Positions 45,251 to 55,128 of a DNA stretch of 64,000 bases are shown one piece after another; position 1 is the stretch's first letter; each line of letters starts with the position of its first letter. The DNA comes from Candidatus Petromonas tenebris (lineage in GTDB: Bacteria > Bacillota > Clostridia > Peptostreptococcales > Caminicellaceae). The stretch covers positions 35,188-99,187 of the forward strand of contig JACCKY010000001.1 of assembly GCA_014236755.1 (NCBI GenBank). Reading direction: 5' to 3'. Position numbers and translations under genes: made by a program. The notes beneath the pieces are model-generated. The model did no database searches, was not told the DNA's origin, and saw only the letters and a list, made by a program, of their open reading frames with translations.

Positions 45251-47719
45251 GTGAATAGGGTAGAGCTTTTGGCACCTGTGGGAAGCTATGAAGCTATGGT
45301 AGCTGCGGTTCAAAATGGTGCTGATGCAATATATTTAGGAGGAAAAAGCTTTGGTGCACGGCAGTATGCAAATAACTTTGACGAAAAGGAGCTTATAGAA
45401 TCAGTAGAATATTGTCATATTAGAGGAGTAAAAGTATATGTAACCGTAAATACTTTAGTAGCTAATGATGAATTTGATGATTTGAAAAGATTTATTAATT
45501 TTTTATACAATATAGATGTAGATGCAGTTATAGTTCAGGACCTAGGAGTCTTAAAGTACATTAGAGAAAGCTACCCGGATTTTGAAGTGCACAGCAGTAC
45601 TCAGATGACTATTCATAATTTGGAAGGGATAAGATTTTTAGAGGGGCTGGGAATAAAGAGGACAGTCTTAGCTAGAGAAATGTCTATCGATGAAATAAGA
45701 TGTATTAAAGAAAATACGAAAATGGAATTGGAAGTCTTCATTCATGGTGCTCTCTGCATCTGTTATTCAGGGCAGTGCCTGATGAGTAGCATGATTGGAG
45801 GTAGAAGCGGTAACAGGGGGAGATGTGCACAACCTTGTAGATTGCCATATAAGTTGGTGGATTTAAAGAGTAAAGGCGAAATAAAGTGTGGTCAGGGAGA
45901 GTATTTACTTAGCCCTAGAGACTTAAATACAATAGAAAATCTAGATAAAATCCTGGAGTTGGGAGTAGAATCCTTGAAGATAGAAGGAAGGATGAAAAGA
46001 CCGGAATATGTGGCAGTAGTTGTAGACGCTTATAGAAGAGCTATAGATACGTACCAAAGGACTGGGAAAATACAAGTTGGTGAAGATATAAGAAGGGATT
46101 TGCTCCAAATATTCAACAGGAAGTTTACGGGAGGATATCTCTTCGGTGAAACTGGCAGAAAACTGATGGGATTTGAAAAGCCTGGAAATAGAGGTATTGA
46201 AGTCGGAAAAGTTCTATACTACAACAAGAAAAGTAAAAGGCTAAAGATTAAACTTATAGGATCTCTTAACCAGGGAGATGGTATTAAAATAAAAGGTGAT
46301 AATGGAAGAGAGCATGGAACGCAGGTAAGCAAGCTTTATGTTGGAAATAAATTGGTTCAAAATGGAATAGAAGGCCAAGTTGTTGAAATAAACTTTAATG
46401 GATACGTTGGTAGAGGAGATGTGGTTTATAAAACTTCAGATACTTTGCTTCTGGAAAGGGCCCAGAATAGTTATAGGGATGAAAAAAAACGGATTCCCAT
46501 ATATGGTGCAATAAAGATTAGACAAGGAGAGGAGCTGGAAGTTTATATATGGGATAATAATGGCCATCATGTATCCTGCAGAGGAGAAAAGAAGATTGAA
46601 AAAGCCTTAAACAGACCACTTACGGAGGATAGGGTAAGAAAACAGATGGAAAAGCTTGGAGATACTCCCTATCGTTTCGAAAAACTAGAAGTAGATATAG
46701 AAAGAGGAGTATCTGTTTCGATTAGTGAAATAAACGGAGTTCGGAGAAAAGCCATTGATAAATTAAATACCATGAGGAGAAACTTAAATAATAGAAAAAA
46801 AGTAAAATTATATAATGCCCAATCTAAACAAAATAAGGATGTTGAATATAGACAGAGAGAGAAAAAGGTTCGGCTCAGTGGATATGTAAACAATATTGAG
46901 CAGCTAAAGGCTGCTTTGGATGGTGATATAGACATAATCTACTATTCTAATTTGAAAGATATTGAGAAAGCCTATATGCTGGCGGAAGAACAAAACAAAT
47001 TGCTAATACCAGCTTTAGGTAGAATAACAGGAGATAAGGAGCTTAAGCAGATCAAAAATAATATAGATAAACTTGGGAAAAGCGGCTATATATTGACAGC
47101 TAATCATGGACAGCTGAACATGCTAAAGGGATGTGGTCAGAAACTTTACACAGATTTTTCCTTTAATATCTTTAACAATTTAGCAGCAAAGCAGCTTTCA
47201 GATTTAGGAGTAAAGAGTATAACTTTATCTCCTGAACTTACACTAAATCAAATAAAAGACATAGCATTAAGATCCGGTACAGCTTGTGAGATGATAGTAT
47301 ATGGGCATTTACCTCTTATGATTACAAAATATTGTGTAATAAAGAATGTTTTAGGCGGAGAGGATCAAAAAAGATGCAGCTTGTGTAATGAAAGAAAGTA
47401 TGGATTAAAGGATAGATATGGAGTAGTGTTTCCAATAAAGGCCGAAAGTAATTGCAGAATTCAGATATTAAATTCAAAGAAGCTTTTTTTACTTGAATAT
47501 ATAAGGGATATAATAGACAGTGGAATTGTAAATATAAGATTGCAGTTTACAAATGAAGATAAAAATGAAATAATTAATACTATAAAAGCTTATCGTAAGA
47601 TGATAGGGCTATCGTTAAAAGGGAAAATGGAGCTTCCTAAAGATATAAAAAAGCTTATTAAAAGTTATAAAAACAGAGGTGATTATACTAAAGGACATGT
47701 TTTTAGAGGAGTTATATAG
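45251..47719 (+). CDS. U32 family peptidase
   Basis: An 822-residue U32 protein, the long clostridial form. The N-terminal catalytic-like domain (about 1-300) carries the family signature EVFIHGALCICYSGQCLMSS, with the metal-binding cysteine cluster continuing at GNRGRCAQPCR. The rest (about 320-800) includes a beta-barrel-like domain and a second TIM-barrel-like half (IIYYSNLKDIEKAYML ... RKMIGLSLKGKM) with further Cys pairs (CSLC). U32 proteins include collagenase-type peptidases and RlhA/TrhP enzymes that hydroxylate RNA with [4Fe-4S]; I cannot assign which is meant. It starts at GTG 45251. Confidence 0.88.
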   Translation: MNRVELLAPVGSYEAMVAAVQNGADAIYLGGKSFGARQYANNFDEKELIESVEYCHIRGVKVYVTVNTLVANDEFDDLKRFINFLYNIDVDAVIVQDLGVLKYIRESYPDFEVHSSTQMTIHNLEGIRFLEGLGIKRTVLAREMSIDEIRCIKENTKMELEVFIHGALCICYSGQCLMSSMIGGRSGNRGRCAQPCRLPYKLVDLKSKGEIKCGQGEYLLSPRDLNTIENLDKILELGVESLKIEGRMKRPEYVAVVVDAYRRAIDTYQRTGKIQVGEDIRRDLLQIFNRKFTGGYLFGETGRKLMGFEKPGNRGIEVGKVLYYNKKSKRLKIKLIGSLNQGDGIKIKGDNGREHGTQVSKLYVGNKLVQNGIEGQVVEINFNGYVGRGDVVYKTSDTLLLERAQNSYRDEKKRIPIYGAIKIRQGEELEVYIWDNNGHHVSCRGEKKIEKALNRPLTEDRVRKQMEKLGDTPYRFEKLEVDIERGVSVSISEINGVRRKAIDKLNTMRRNLNNRKKVKLYNAQSKQNKDVEYRQREKKVRLSGYVNNIEQLKAALDGDIDIIYYSNLKDIEKAYMLAEEQNKLLIPALGRITGDKELKQIKNNIDKLGKSGYILTANHGQLNMLKGCGQKLYTDFSFNIFNNLAAKQLSDLGVKSITLSPELTLNQIKDIALRSGTACEMIVYGHLPLMITKYCVIKNVLGGEDQKRCSLCNERKYGLKDRYGVVFPIKAESNCRIQILNSKKLFLLEYIRDIIDSGIVNIRLQFTNEDKNEIINTIKAYRKMIGLSLKGKMELPKDIKKLIKSYKNRGDYTKGHVFRGVI

Positions 47720-47837
47720 AAAAACAAACTTTTCCAAATATCCCTAAAGGAGACCCCGTAGTTCTTCCGCGAAATATTTGTTAAGATTTGAAAGCATACA
47801 AGTATATATTTTACAAGAAATTGTAAGGAGAGTGAAA

Positions 47838-50210
47838 ATGAACGATCGTACCTTTAGAGTTCTGGAATACAATAAAATAAAAGAACTTCTTAAAAATCAT
47901 ATTACCTCTAAATTAGGTAAAGAGTTGATTGATGAGCTGGAGCCATCTAGTGATTACGAAGAAGTAAAGCAGAGTCTAAAAGAAACTTCGGAAGCCCTAA
48001 GTCTAATAATACAAAGGGGAAGTATACCTATAGGTCCTATTTATGACTTGAGTCGTTTCTTAAAAATTGCAGAGATCGGGTCTTATTTATATCCTGGACA
48101 ACTGCTTGAGGTTTCCGATACCCTTAGAACTGCCAGGGTACTAAAGAATTTTATAAAAGGCTCTGAAGAGGCTCAAGAAAAATATCCTGTATTGAAGGGA
48201 TATATATCAAATTTAAGCTCATATAAGCATATAGAAGACAGAATAAATGAAGCTATTATTAGTGAAGATGAAATTTCAGACAATGCAAGTCCTGCTTTAA
48301 GAAATATACGTAGACAGATTGAAAATAAAAATAATGCTATAAGAAATAAGCTGAATTCTATAATAAATTCTGCAAGCATGCAAAAATATCTCCAGGATGC
48401 AATAATAACTATAAGGCAGGACAGATTTGTTGTTCCAGTTAAGTCGGAATACAAGAGTAATGTGCCAGGTTTAGTTCATGATCAGTCCTCAAGTGGTGCA
48501 ACACTATTTATTGAGCCCCTCTCCATAGTACAGCTAAATAATGAATTAAAGGAACTTAAACTAAAAGAGAAGGCTGAAATCGAAAAAATTCTTACTGAAA
48601 TAACTGGGCTCATAGCTGAAAAAGCTGAGGGCATAAAGGTAAATCAGAGGATTTTGGCTAAGCTTGACTTTATATTTGCAAAGGGGAAACTTTCTCTTGC
48701 CATGAAAGCTGTTGAACCTGAGCTTAATAGAGATGGATCTATAAGAATAAAAAACGGGAGACATCCACTTATAGATAGTAAGGAAGTAGTTCCAACGAAT
48801 ATATGGGTAGGGGATGAATTTACTACATTGGTCATAACAGGACCAAACACAGGAGGAAAAACCGTTACCTTAAAAACTGTGGGACTAATGGTCTTAATGA
48901 CTCAATCGGGATTGCATGTACCGGCTGATTTTGGAACAAAAATATCTATCTTCAAAAGGGTATTTGCAGATATTGGTGATGAACAAAGTATAGAACAAAG
49001 TCTCAGTACATTCTCATCCCATATGACAAACATAACGGAGATTATAGAAAATGTTTCAGATAAAGACTTGGTTTTGCTTGATGAACTAGGTGCTGGAACC
49101 GACCCGACAGAGGGGGCGGCTTTAGCAATGGCAATTCTGACCTATTTCCATGATAAAAACGCTAGAACCATAGCCACTACCCACTATAGTGAATTAAAAC
49201 AGTTTGCCCTGGCTAATAAAGGAATAGAAAATGCTTCCGTAGAGTTTGATGTGGAGACTCTAAGCCCTACCTATAAGCTATTAATAGGGATACCCGGAAA
49301 ATCAAATGCCTTAGAAATATCCAGACGTCTTGGACTTAGGGAGCATATAATTGAAAAGGCAAAGGAATTTATAAATAACGAAAATATCGAGTTTGAAGAA
49401 ATAATTTCTTCAATTGAAGGAAATAGAAAGTCAGCAGAAAAGGAAAGGGATGAAGCAATAAGACTGAGACTTGAAGTGCAGAAGCTCAAGGAAAAATATG
49501 AGATGAAGAATGCAAAGCTGGAAGAACAAAGAGAAAAAACTTTAAGAAAGGCTAAAGAGGAAGCTAGAAAAATACTAAAAGAAGCCAAAAATGAAGCAGA
49601 TGAAATAATCAAAGAACTAAGGAATATTTCAAAGTCTGTAGATAGAGATAAAAATAAAAAAATAGAAGAGATGAGAAAAAGACTTAAAACAAATATTGAA
49701 GAATTACAGGATCCTATTTTTGCAGATGTAAAGATGCCTGTTTCTGATCCACCTAAGAAACTAAAGATTGGGGATGCTGTAAAAGTGGTAAGATTAAATC
49801 AGGAAGGTACAGTAGTAACAGAGCCTGACGGTGATGGCGATTTAACTGTACAAGTGGGAATTATGAAGATAAACGTAAACATATCTAATCTCAGATTAAT
49901 TAAAAATGATAGAGAAGATATACAGAAAACCAGTGTAGGATCAATCCTTAAGACTAAAACTCAAACCATAAAAAATGAAATAGATTTAAGAGGTCAAACT
50001 TTAGAGGAAGCTAGAATAAATTTAGATAAATATTTAGATGATGCATACCTTGCTAAGCTTCAGCAGGTTAGTATTATACATGGTAAAGGTACGGGTGCAT
50101 TAAGAAAGGGTATTCAGCAGTTTTTAAAAAGACATGCCCATGTAAAATCCTTTAGAGAAGGCGTTTATGGAGAAGGTGGATCTGGCGTCACCATAGTAGA
50201 ATTAAAGTAA
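47838..50210 (+). CDS. mutS2: endonuclease MutS2
   Basis: A 790-residue MutS2 homologue that binds ribosome collisions or recombination intermediates. It lacks the N-terminal mismatch-recognition domain. The core/clamp region is followed by the MutS ATPase with GPNTGGKTVTLK (335-346), STFSSHMTNI and LLDELGAGTDPTEGAAL. A long coiled coil (about 510-630) precedes the KOW-like region, and the C-terminal Smr domain (IDLRGQTLEEA ... IIHGKGTGALRKGIQQFL ... GGSGVTIVEL) is complete. The ATG at 47838, 7 bases after AAGGAG, is preferred to an upstream in-frame start. A DUF523 gene follows almost directly. Confidence 0.97.
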   Translation: MNDRTFRVLEYNKIKELLKNHITSKLGKELIDELEPSSDYEEVKQSLKETSEALSLIIQRGSIPIGPIYDLSRFLKIAEIGSYLYPGQLLEVSDTLRTARVLKNFIKGSEEAQEKYPVLKGYISNLSSYKHIEDRINEAIISEDEISDNASPALRNIRRQIENKNNAIRNKLNSIINSASMQKYLQDAIITIRQDRFVVPVKSEYKSNVPGLVHDQSSSGATLFIEPLSIVQLNNELKELKLKEKAEIEKILTEITGLIAEKAEGIKVNQRILAKLDFIFAKGKLSLAMKAVEPELNRDGSIRIKNGRHPLIDSKEVVPTNIWVGDEFTTLVITGPNTGGKTVTLKTVGLMVLMTQSGLHVPADFGTKISIFKRVFADIGDEQSIEQSLSTFSSHMTNITEIIENVSDKDLVLLDELGAGTDPTEGAALAMAILTYFHDKNARTIATTHYSELKQFALANKGIENASVEFDVETLSPTYKLLIGIPGKSNALEISRRLGLREHIIEKAKEFINNENIEFEEIISSIEGNRKSAEKERDEAIRLRLEVQKLKEKYEMKNAKLEEQREKTLRKAKEEARKILKEAKNEADEIIKELRNISKSVDRDKNKKIEEMRKRLKTNIEELQDPIFADVKMPVSDPPKKLKIGDAVKVVRLNQEGTVVTEPDGDGDLTVQVGIMKINVNISNLRLIKNDREDIQKTSVGSILKTKTQTIKNEIDLRGQTLEEARINLDKYLDDAYLAKLQQVSIIHGKGTGALRKGIQQFLKRHAHVKSFREGVYGEGGSGVTIVELK

Positions 50211-50233
50211 AAACGTGAAAAGAGGTTTTGTAT

Positions 50234-50689
50234 ATGATACTGGTTAGTGCATGTTTAGTTGGAGTTAACTGCAGATATAATGGAAAAAGCAGCATGAATA
50301 AAAATCTTATAGACTTCCTAATGGGAAAAAATTATGTAATAATATGTCCCGAACAGCTAGGAGGATTGCCAACTCCTCGTAAACCTAGTGAAATAGTCGA
50401 TGGAGATGGACATGATGTTTTGAAAGGAAAAACGAAGGTTTTAGATAATGAAGACAGGGATGTTACAGGATTTTTTATCAAAGGAGCAAAAGAAACACTG
50501 AAAATAGCTGATTTATATGGAGCGAAAACAGCAATACTTAAGGCTAATAGTCCATCTTGTGGTAGTAAAAAAATTTATGATGGAAGTTTTAGTGGTAAGT
50601 TAAAGGATGGAAAGGGAGTAACTGCGGCTCTGTTAAAAGAAAATGGAATATTGGTGTTAGATGAAGAAAATTATAGGGAATATATATAG
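50234..50689 (+). CDS. DUF523 family protein
   Basis: A 151-residue protein of the DUF523 (YbbK-like) family. The N-terminal ILVSACLVGVNCRYNGKSS, central IICPEQLGGLPTPRKPSEI and C-terminal LKANSPSCGSKKIYDGSF are the conserved family motifs, with the conserved Cys residues at positions 6, 12 and in SPSCG. The function is unknown. The cysteines and small size suggest a metal or redox role. The ATG at 50234 is preferred to the TTG at 50228. It follows mutS2 by 23 bases, so it is probably cotranscribed. Confidence 0.9.
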   Translation: MILVSACLVGVNCRYNGKSSMNKNLIDFLMGKNYVIICPEQLGGLPTPRKPSEIVDGDGHDVLKGKTKVLDNEDRDVTGFFIKGAKETLKIADLYGAKTAILKANSPSCGSKKIYDGSFSGKLKDGKGVTAALLKENGILVLDEENYREYI

Positions 50690-50798
50690 ATAGTTTTAAC
50701 TTTAAATATAAAAACAAAAGAACGTTCATTCCCACAAGGATTTAGAGAAAATAAAAAATGTAAAAATATGTTATTTTAGAAAAAGGGGGATTATACCA

Positions 50799-51401
50799 GT
50801 GAGGAAAATACTATGTTTTTTACTAGTAATATTGATTGTGGCTTCACTTGCTGTTGGTTGTGGTAAAAAAGAGGAGGTAGAACAGCCAGAGGCTAGCAAG
50901 CCTGCAGAACAAATTGAAGGTCAGGATGTGACACAGGAATCATCTGAAGAGGACAAGCTTCAAAATGCAGAACAAGAATTAGAATACATTTTGTATTTGA
51001 AATATAAGGACAAGCCTTTCCTCTATGATGAAATGTTTTCTATAAGTATAAGCGATGAGAAGTTAAAAGACAAATCAATAGAAGAGTTTGTAATTGAAGA
51101 GTTAATTAGCTATGAAGGTGATGAGGATCTAGTAACTCCTATTCCAAAGGGGACAAAGCTATTATCTGTGAAGAGAGAAGGAAACAACGTAATAGTTGAT
51201 CTGTCTAAAGAATTTAAAGGTGAAAGAATATCATCTGGACAAGCTATGGTGACTTTAGGAGGCTTAGTTAATACTTTAGTTGTACTTCCAGGAAATGAAA
51301 CTGTTCAGATTAAAGTTGAGGGGCAACTTTTACAGGAATACTATGGCATAGATACATCAAAGCCCCTTTCCTTTATTGAAGGATTGTTTCCTGATAAATA
51401 A
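50799..51401 (+). CDS. GerMN-domain lipoprotein
   Basis: A 200-residue lipoprotein: the signal peptide ends in LAVG-Cys21, an acidic Glu/Gln-rich linker follows (about 25-60), then a GerMN domain (about 85-195, with IPKGTKLLSVKREGNNVIVDLSKEF and MVTLGGLVNTLVVLPGNETVQIKVEG). GerMN domains occur in sporulation and germination proteins such as GerM, and in lipoproteins linked to cell wall. It starts at GTG 50799 after AAAGGGGG. It ends at a bidirectional terminator shared with the convergent rhomboid gene. Confidence 0.85.
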   Translation: MRKILCFLLVILIVASLAVGCGKKEEVEQPEASKPAEQIEGQDVTQESSEEDKLQNAEQELEYILYLKYKDKPFLYDEMFSISISDEKLKDKSIEEFVIEELISYEGDEDLVTPIPKGTKLLSVKREGNNVIVDLSKEFKGERISSGQAMVTLGGLVNTLVVLPGNETVQIKVEGQLLQEYYGIDTSKPLSFIEGLFPDK

Positions 51402-51435
51402 AAATTAAAGCAGCCAAAGAAGGCTGCTTTAATTT
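51401..51435. terminator. bidirectional terminator
   Basis: The stem AAAATTAAAGCAGCC/GGCTGCTTTAATTTT lies between the convergent GerMN and rhomboid genes. Confidence 0.92.
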
Positions 51436-52334
51436 TATGATAGTTTGTCTAACATTTCTTTAGCTTCAGTAAAATTGGGATTTATTTCTAAGGCCTTTTT
51501 AAAGTTAAGCTTGGCCTGTTCTAAATCACCTTGAACGTAATAGATATGACCTAGATAAAAATAAAAATCTTCTACGTTTTTATTTCTTGAAATTCCAATA
51601 TTAAACTGATGTTGGGCCTCTAGTATTTCGTTTCTTTTTAAGTGCTCTATACCTTTAAAAAGATTATATTGCCAGGTATTCTTGGTCATTTCTATACCTG
51701 CCAGAAGGGAGCTTATGATTAAAATTACAGTTAGCACTTGAGCTACAATTTTATCTTTGGAAAGGGGTTTTTCTCTTCTGGAACCAAGGGCCCAACTAAT
51801 AATAAAACCTCCAATAAGTCCCCAAATATGAGCCCAGTTATCTATACTTGGGACAACTAGGCCAAATACTAGATTGATTCCTATTAAAGTAAGGAGATTT
51901 GTGAACTGTTTTACATGGAAAATATCAGGGTTTTTAATATAAAGATATATGTAAACACCAAATAATCCGAAAATTGCACCTGAAGCTCCTACAGAGATTG
52001 CCTTTGTAAAAATAAAACTCCCAAGACTTCCAAATAATCCTGCTGTCAAATAAATGATAACATACTTAACCTTACCAAAGACCAGTTCAATATTTTTTCC
52101 CAGGATATTTAAAGCATACATGTTTAAAGCGAGATGGGCTATTCCGGAATGCAAAAACATTGCAGTAATCAATCGATAATATTGCCCTGCTGCTATCATG
52201 GGATTATACTTAGCACCGAATTCAAGTAATGTGTGGACACTTAATGAACTATCATATAAGAACATTATCAAAAAGATAATGACATTGATTCCGATAATAA
52301 TGTTGGAAATATAAAAATTTTTTTTATTATACAT
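51435..52334 (-). CDS. rhomboid family intramembrane serine protease with C-terminal TPR
   Basis: A 299-residue membrane protease that cuts transmembrane substrates. The Ser-His dyad is visible: GASGAIFG (Ser118) in transmembrane segment 4 and NWAHIWGLIGG (His169) in segment 6, with the L1 MFLHSGIAHLALNMYAL segment. The C-terminal 75 residues after the last helix are TPR-like repeats (LEAQHQFNIGISRN, YYVQGDLEQAKLNFKKALEINPNF), as in YqgP-type rhomboids. GGAGG lies 14 bases upstream of ATG 52334. It converges on the GerMN gene across a shared terminator. Confidence 0.92.
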   Translation of the reverse strand: MYNKKNFYISNIIIGINVIIFLIMFLYDSSLSVHTLLEFGAKYNPMIAAGQYYRLITAMFLHSGIAHLALNMYALNILGKNIELVFGKVKYVIIYLTAGLFGSLGSFIFTKAISVGASGAIFGLFGVYIYLYIKNPDIFHVKQFTNLLTLIGINLVFGLVVPSIDNWAHIWGLIGGFIISWALGSRREKPLSKDKIVAQVLTVILIISSLLAGIEMTKNTWQYNLFKGIEHLKRNEILEAQHQFNIGISRNKNVEDFYFYLGHIYYVQGDLEQAKLNFKKALEINPNFTEAKEMLDKLS

Positions 52335-52499
52335 GTCAATTTATGAATACCTCCATTTCAGATAGATATAATAATTTTAACAAATAAATTCTTAAAATTA
52401 AAGGTATAAAAAATCTAATAAAGAAAAATTACAAAAATACTTGATTTACTTTAAAATATATGTTAAATTATATTTCAAATTTTAATATTTATAAGAATC

Positions 52500-52725
52500 T
52501 ATGATAAGGAGAGTAGGCTGGTATAAGTATTATAGAGAATCGGGGACGGTGGAAGCCCGACATACTATATTAGCTGAAGCGCACCTTTGAGATTTTAGTT
52601 GAAATCAGTAGGCTAAATGGTTGCCCGCCATTAAAGGGTATAAAGAGGGTACATATGTACCAATAAGAGTGGTAACGCGGGTAAATACTCGTCTCTTAAA
52701 GCGCTTAAGAGATGAGTATTTTTGA
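52500..52725 (+). promoter_or_regulatory. T-box leader (arginine, specifier CGC)
   Basis: The T-box sequence here is AGAGTGGTAACGCG (52666-52679), a variant of AGGGTGGNACCGCG. The specifier is CGC at 52580-52582 in the context TGAAG-CGC-ACC, which is an Arg codon and fits argS. The terminator is at 52683-52723 (AATACTCGTCTCTTAA/TTAAGAGATGAGTATT plus T's). A weak promoter TTGATT (52441-52446) with TAAATT (52464-52469) is possible. Confidence 0.9.
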
Positions 52726-52767
52726 TTTTTATAATAATTAAAATAAATTACAAAAGGAGGCAGTACA

Positions 52768-54468
52768 ATGATAGATTTTAAAAATGAGATAGCTAAGCTA
52801 CTATCGACGAAAATAGAACAGCTAGACCATGAAGAAGTTCTGGATATGATTGAAATTCCCCCTAAATCCGAGATGGGTGACTTTGCATTTCCATGCTTTA
52901 AACTTGCAAAGGTATTCAGAAAGGCTCCTAACTTAATAGCACAGGATATAGTTGAAGCTATAGGAAAAACTGAACTTTTTGAAAAGCTCGAGGTAGTAGG
53001 GGCTTACATAAACTTTACGGTTAATAAAGAAGTGTTTGCAAAGTCAGTTATTGAGGAAATAAATAAAAAAGGTGACAAGTTTGGTTCATCAAACATAGGA
53101 GAAGGTAAAAATGTAATAGTTGAGTTTTCTTCTCCTAATATAGCCAAGCCCTTCCACATTGGACATATAAGGACTACTGTTATAGGAAGTTCTATTAACA
53201 ACATCTATAAATTTTTAGGTTATAACACCATAGCAATAAATCATTTAGGAGACTACGGAACCCAGTTTGGAAAGCTGATAGTAGCCTTTAGATCCTGGGG
53301 AGATAGGGAAGTTGTTGAATCAAACCCAATACCGGAACTACTAAAATTATATATTAAGTTTCACGAAGAGGCTGAAAAAGATCCAAAACTAGATGATGAA
53401 GCGAGAATGTGGTTTAAAAAGCTTGAAGATGGAGATGAAGAAGCTACTGAACTTTGGCAGTGGATTAGAGATGTAAGTCTCAAGGAATTTAATAGAGTTT
53501 ATGATATGTTAGGTATAAAATTTGATTCCTTTGCTGGCGAAAGTTTTTACTCTGACAAAATGCCTAGGGTGCTAGAGCTTATGAGGGAAAAAGGCATACT
53601 TAAGAAGTCACAGGGAGCTGAAATAGTGGATCTTGAGCCCTATGGTATGCCTCCTGCATTGATAACGAAAAAGGATGGTTCTACCCTTTATATTACAAGG
53701 GATATAGCAGCCGCCATATATAGAAAAGAGCATTATGACTTTTACAAGAATATCTATGTAGTTGGATCACAGCAGAATCTGCATTTTAAACAATGGATCA
53801 AAATAATAGATCTAATGGGATTTGACTGGGCCTATGATTGTGTACACGTTCCCTTTGGAATGGTAAGCCTTGAAGAAGGCACCATGTCAACTAGAAAGGG
53901 AAGAGTAGTATTTTTAGAGGATGTGTTAAATAAGGCCGTTGAAAAGACTAAGGAAATTATAAGCGAAAAGAGTCCTGATTTAGAGGATAAAGATAAGGTT
54001 GCTAAGGAAGTTGGTATTGGTGCAGTTGTATTCCAGGAACTGTCCAATAACAGGATTAAAGACTATGTCTTTTCCTGGGATAGGACATTAGACTTCCAGG
54101 GTGAGTCGGGGCCATATGTTCAGTATACCCATGCCAGAGCATCCAGTCTGCTTAGAAAGACGAAACTTAACTACAATGAAGACGTCGACTATAAATTATT
54201 GAAAGAAAAGGAAGAAATGGACCTTATAAGGATTTTAAATAGATTCCCTGAGACGGTAATAGATGCGGCCAGAAAAAATGAGCCTTCGATAATTACCAGA
54301 TATACAATAGACCTAGCTCAAGCCTTCAATAAGTTCTATCATGATTACCCAATATTGGTAGATGACGAAAAACTTCAAAAATCTAGACTGGCATTAGTTG
54401 CAGCAGTTAAACAGACAATAAAAAATGGACTTGCCCTTATAGGTGTAGCAGCACCAGAAAGAATGTAA
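52768..54468 (+). CDS. argS: arginine--tRNA ligase
   Basis: A class I synthetase of 566 residues that charges tRNA-Arg. The N-terminal Arg-specific additional domain (about 1-110) is followed by the catalytic core. The HIGH motif is in SSPNIAKPFHIGHIRTT, and the second signature (KMSKS equivalent) is STRKGRVVFL. The ALI/TKKDGSTLYITRDIA segment is typical. The C-terminal anticodon-binding domain (about 450-566) ends in VAAPERM. It starts at ATG 52768 with AAAGGAGG upstream. It is T-box-regulated and ends at a bidirectional terminator. Confidence 0.97.
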   Translation: MIDFKNEIAKLLSTKIEQLDHEEVLDMIEIPPKSEMGDFAFPCFKLAKVFRKAPNLIAQDIVEAIGKTELFEKLEVVGAYINFTVNKEVFAKSVIEEINKKGDKFGSSNIGEGKNVIVEFSSPNIAKPFHIGHIRTTVIGSSINNIYKFLGYNTIAINHLGDYGTQFGKLIVAFRSWGDREVVESNPIPELLKLYIKFHEEAEKDPKLDDEARMWFKKLEDGDEEATELWQWIRDVSLKEFNRVYDMLGIKFDSFAGESFYSDKMPRVLELMREKGILKKSQGAEIVDLEPYGMPPALITKKDGSTLYITRDIAAAIYRKEHYDFYKNIYVVGSQQNLHFKQWIKIIDLMGFDWAYDCVHVPFGMVSLEEGTMSTRKGRVVFLEDVLNKAVEKTKEIISEKSPDLEDKDKVAKEVGIGAVVFQELSNNRIKDYVFSWDRTLDFQGESGPYVQYTHARASSLLRKTKLNYNEDVDYKLLKEKEEMDLIRILNRFPETVIDAARKNEPSIITRYTIDLAQAFNKFYHDYPILVDDEKLQKSRLALVAAVKQTIKNGLALIGVAAPERM

Positions 54469-54496
54469 AGCAGCAGCCAAAGGCTGCTGCTTTACA
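54464..54496. terminator. bidirectional terminator
   Basis: The stem TGTAAAGCAGCAGCC/GGCTGCTGCTTTACA lies at the end of argS and includes its stop codon. It could also serve the convergent gene. Confidence 0.93.
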
Positions 54497-54497
54497 T

Positions 54498-54986
54498 TTA
54501 TTTAAAGCTTTCAGGATCTTTTTTATAGTAAACCCTTTCACTTCTATTTTTAATATCTATTATTTCATCAAGTATCTCCTCCACCTTATTTTTGATTATT
54601 GCTGTATCTTCCTTAGGGATGTTGTAATAAAGATACAGATCCTCAAAAAATCTCACTAGCTTGGAAATGCTTTTATCTATCTCAATGAAATCTTGGAAGT
54701 TTTTACTTTTCATGGCATTTTGAAACTGTTCTACGTCTATTTTAATAAGATCAACTAGATCCTCTTCACTTTCAAAGTCGCCTACTGCCATGACGTAGGG
54801 TTTGATTCTTTCTAAAAAATAGGTATTATCGGGATTGATATGGTATATGTATTCCAATTTGGTATTATTGATCTTGAATTTAACGTAGATCATGATTCCT
54901 TGAACGGAAATGACCTTAGCACCAAGCTTTCTTAGTTCTTCAATGCACATTTGATGTCGTATAAGACGAGAAGACATTATTGTCAT
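54498..54986 (-). CDS. hypothetical protein (162 aa)
   Basis: A soluble 162-residue protein that I do not recognise. The N-terminal half (SSRLIRHQMCIEELRKLGAKV, then a set of strands with YVKFKI and LEYIYHINPDNTYFLERIKPY) looks alpha/beta. The C-terminal part (about 85-155) is long-helical, rich in Asp, Glu, Ile and Lys. There is no signal peptide, membrane segment or recognised motif. The ATG at 54984-54986 has AGGGGGAA upstream. The gene converges on argS across a strong bidirectional terminator and lies alone on its strand. Confidence 0.7.
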   Translation of the reverse strand: MTIMSSRLIRHQMCIEELRKLGAKVISVQGIMIYVKFKINNTKLEYIYHINPDNTYFLERIKPYVMAVGDFESEEDLVDLIKIDVEQFQNAMKSKNFQDFIEIDKSISKLVRFFEDLYLYYNIPKEDTAIIKNKVEEILDEIIDIKNRSERVYYKKDPESFK

Positions 54987-55128
54987 TTGAATTCCCCCTA
55001 ATGGAAAAAATATCTACTTTAATTATACCATAACTTACCTTAAATTATTAAAGTGATAAATCGGTTAAATTATTAATTTTTTCCATTTGCTAAACATATA
55101 TCTTTTAAAAAGATTAAGAGGTGATTAT

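Noticed and set aside
50726..50737. GAACGTTC palindrome as a LexA box
   Set aside because: The Firmicute LexA box needs CGAAC, four bases, GTTCG; this lacks the spacer and outer bases.
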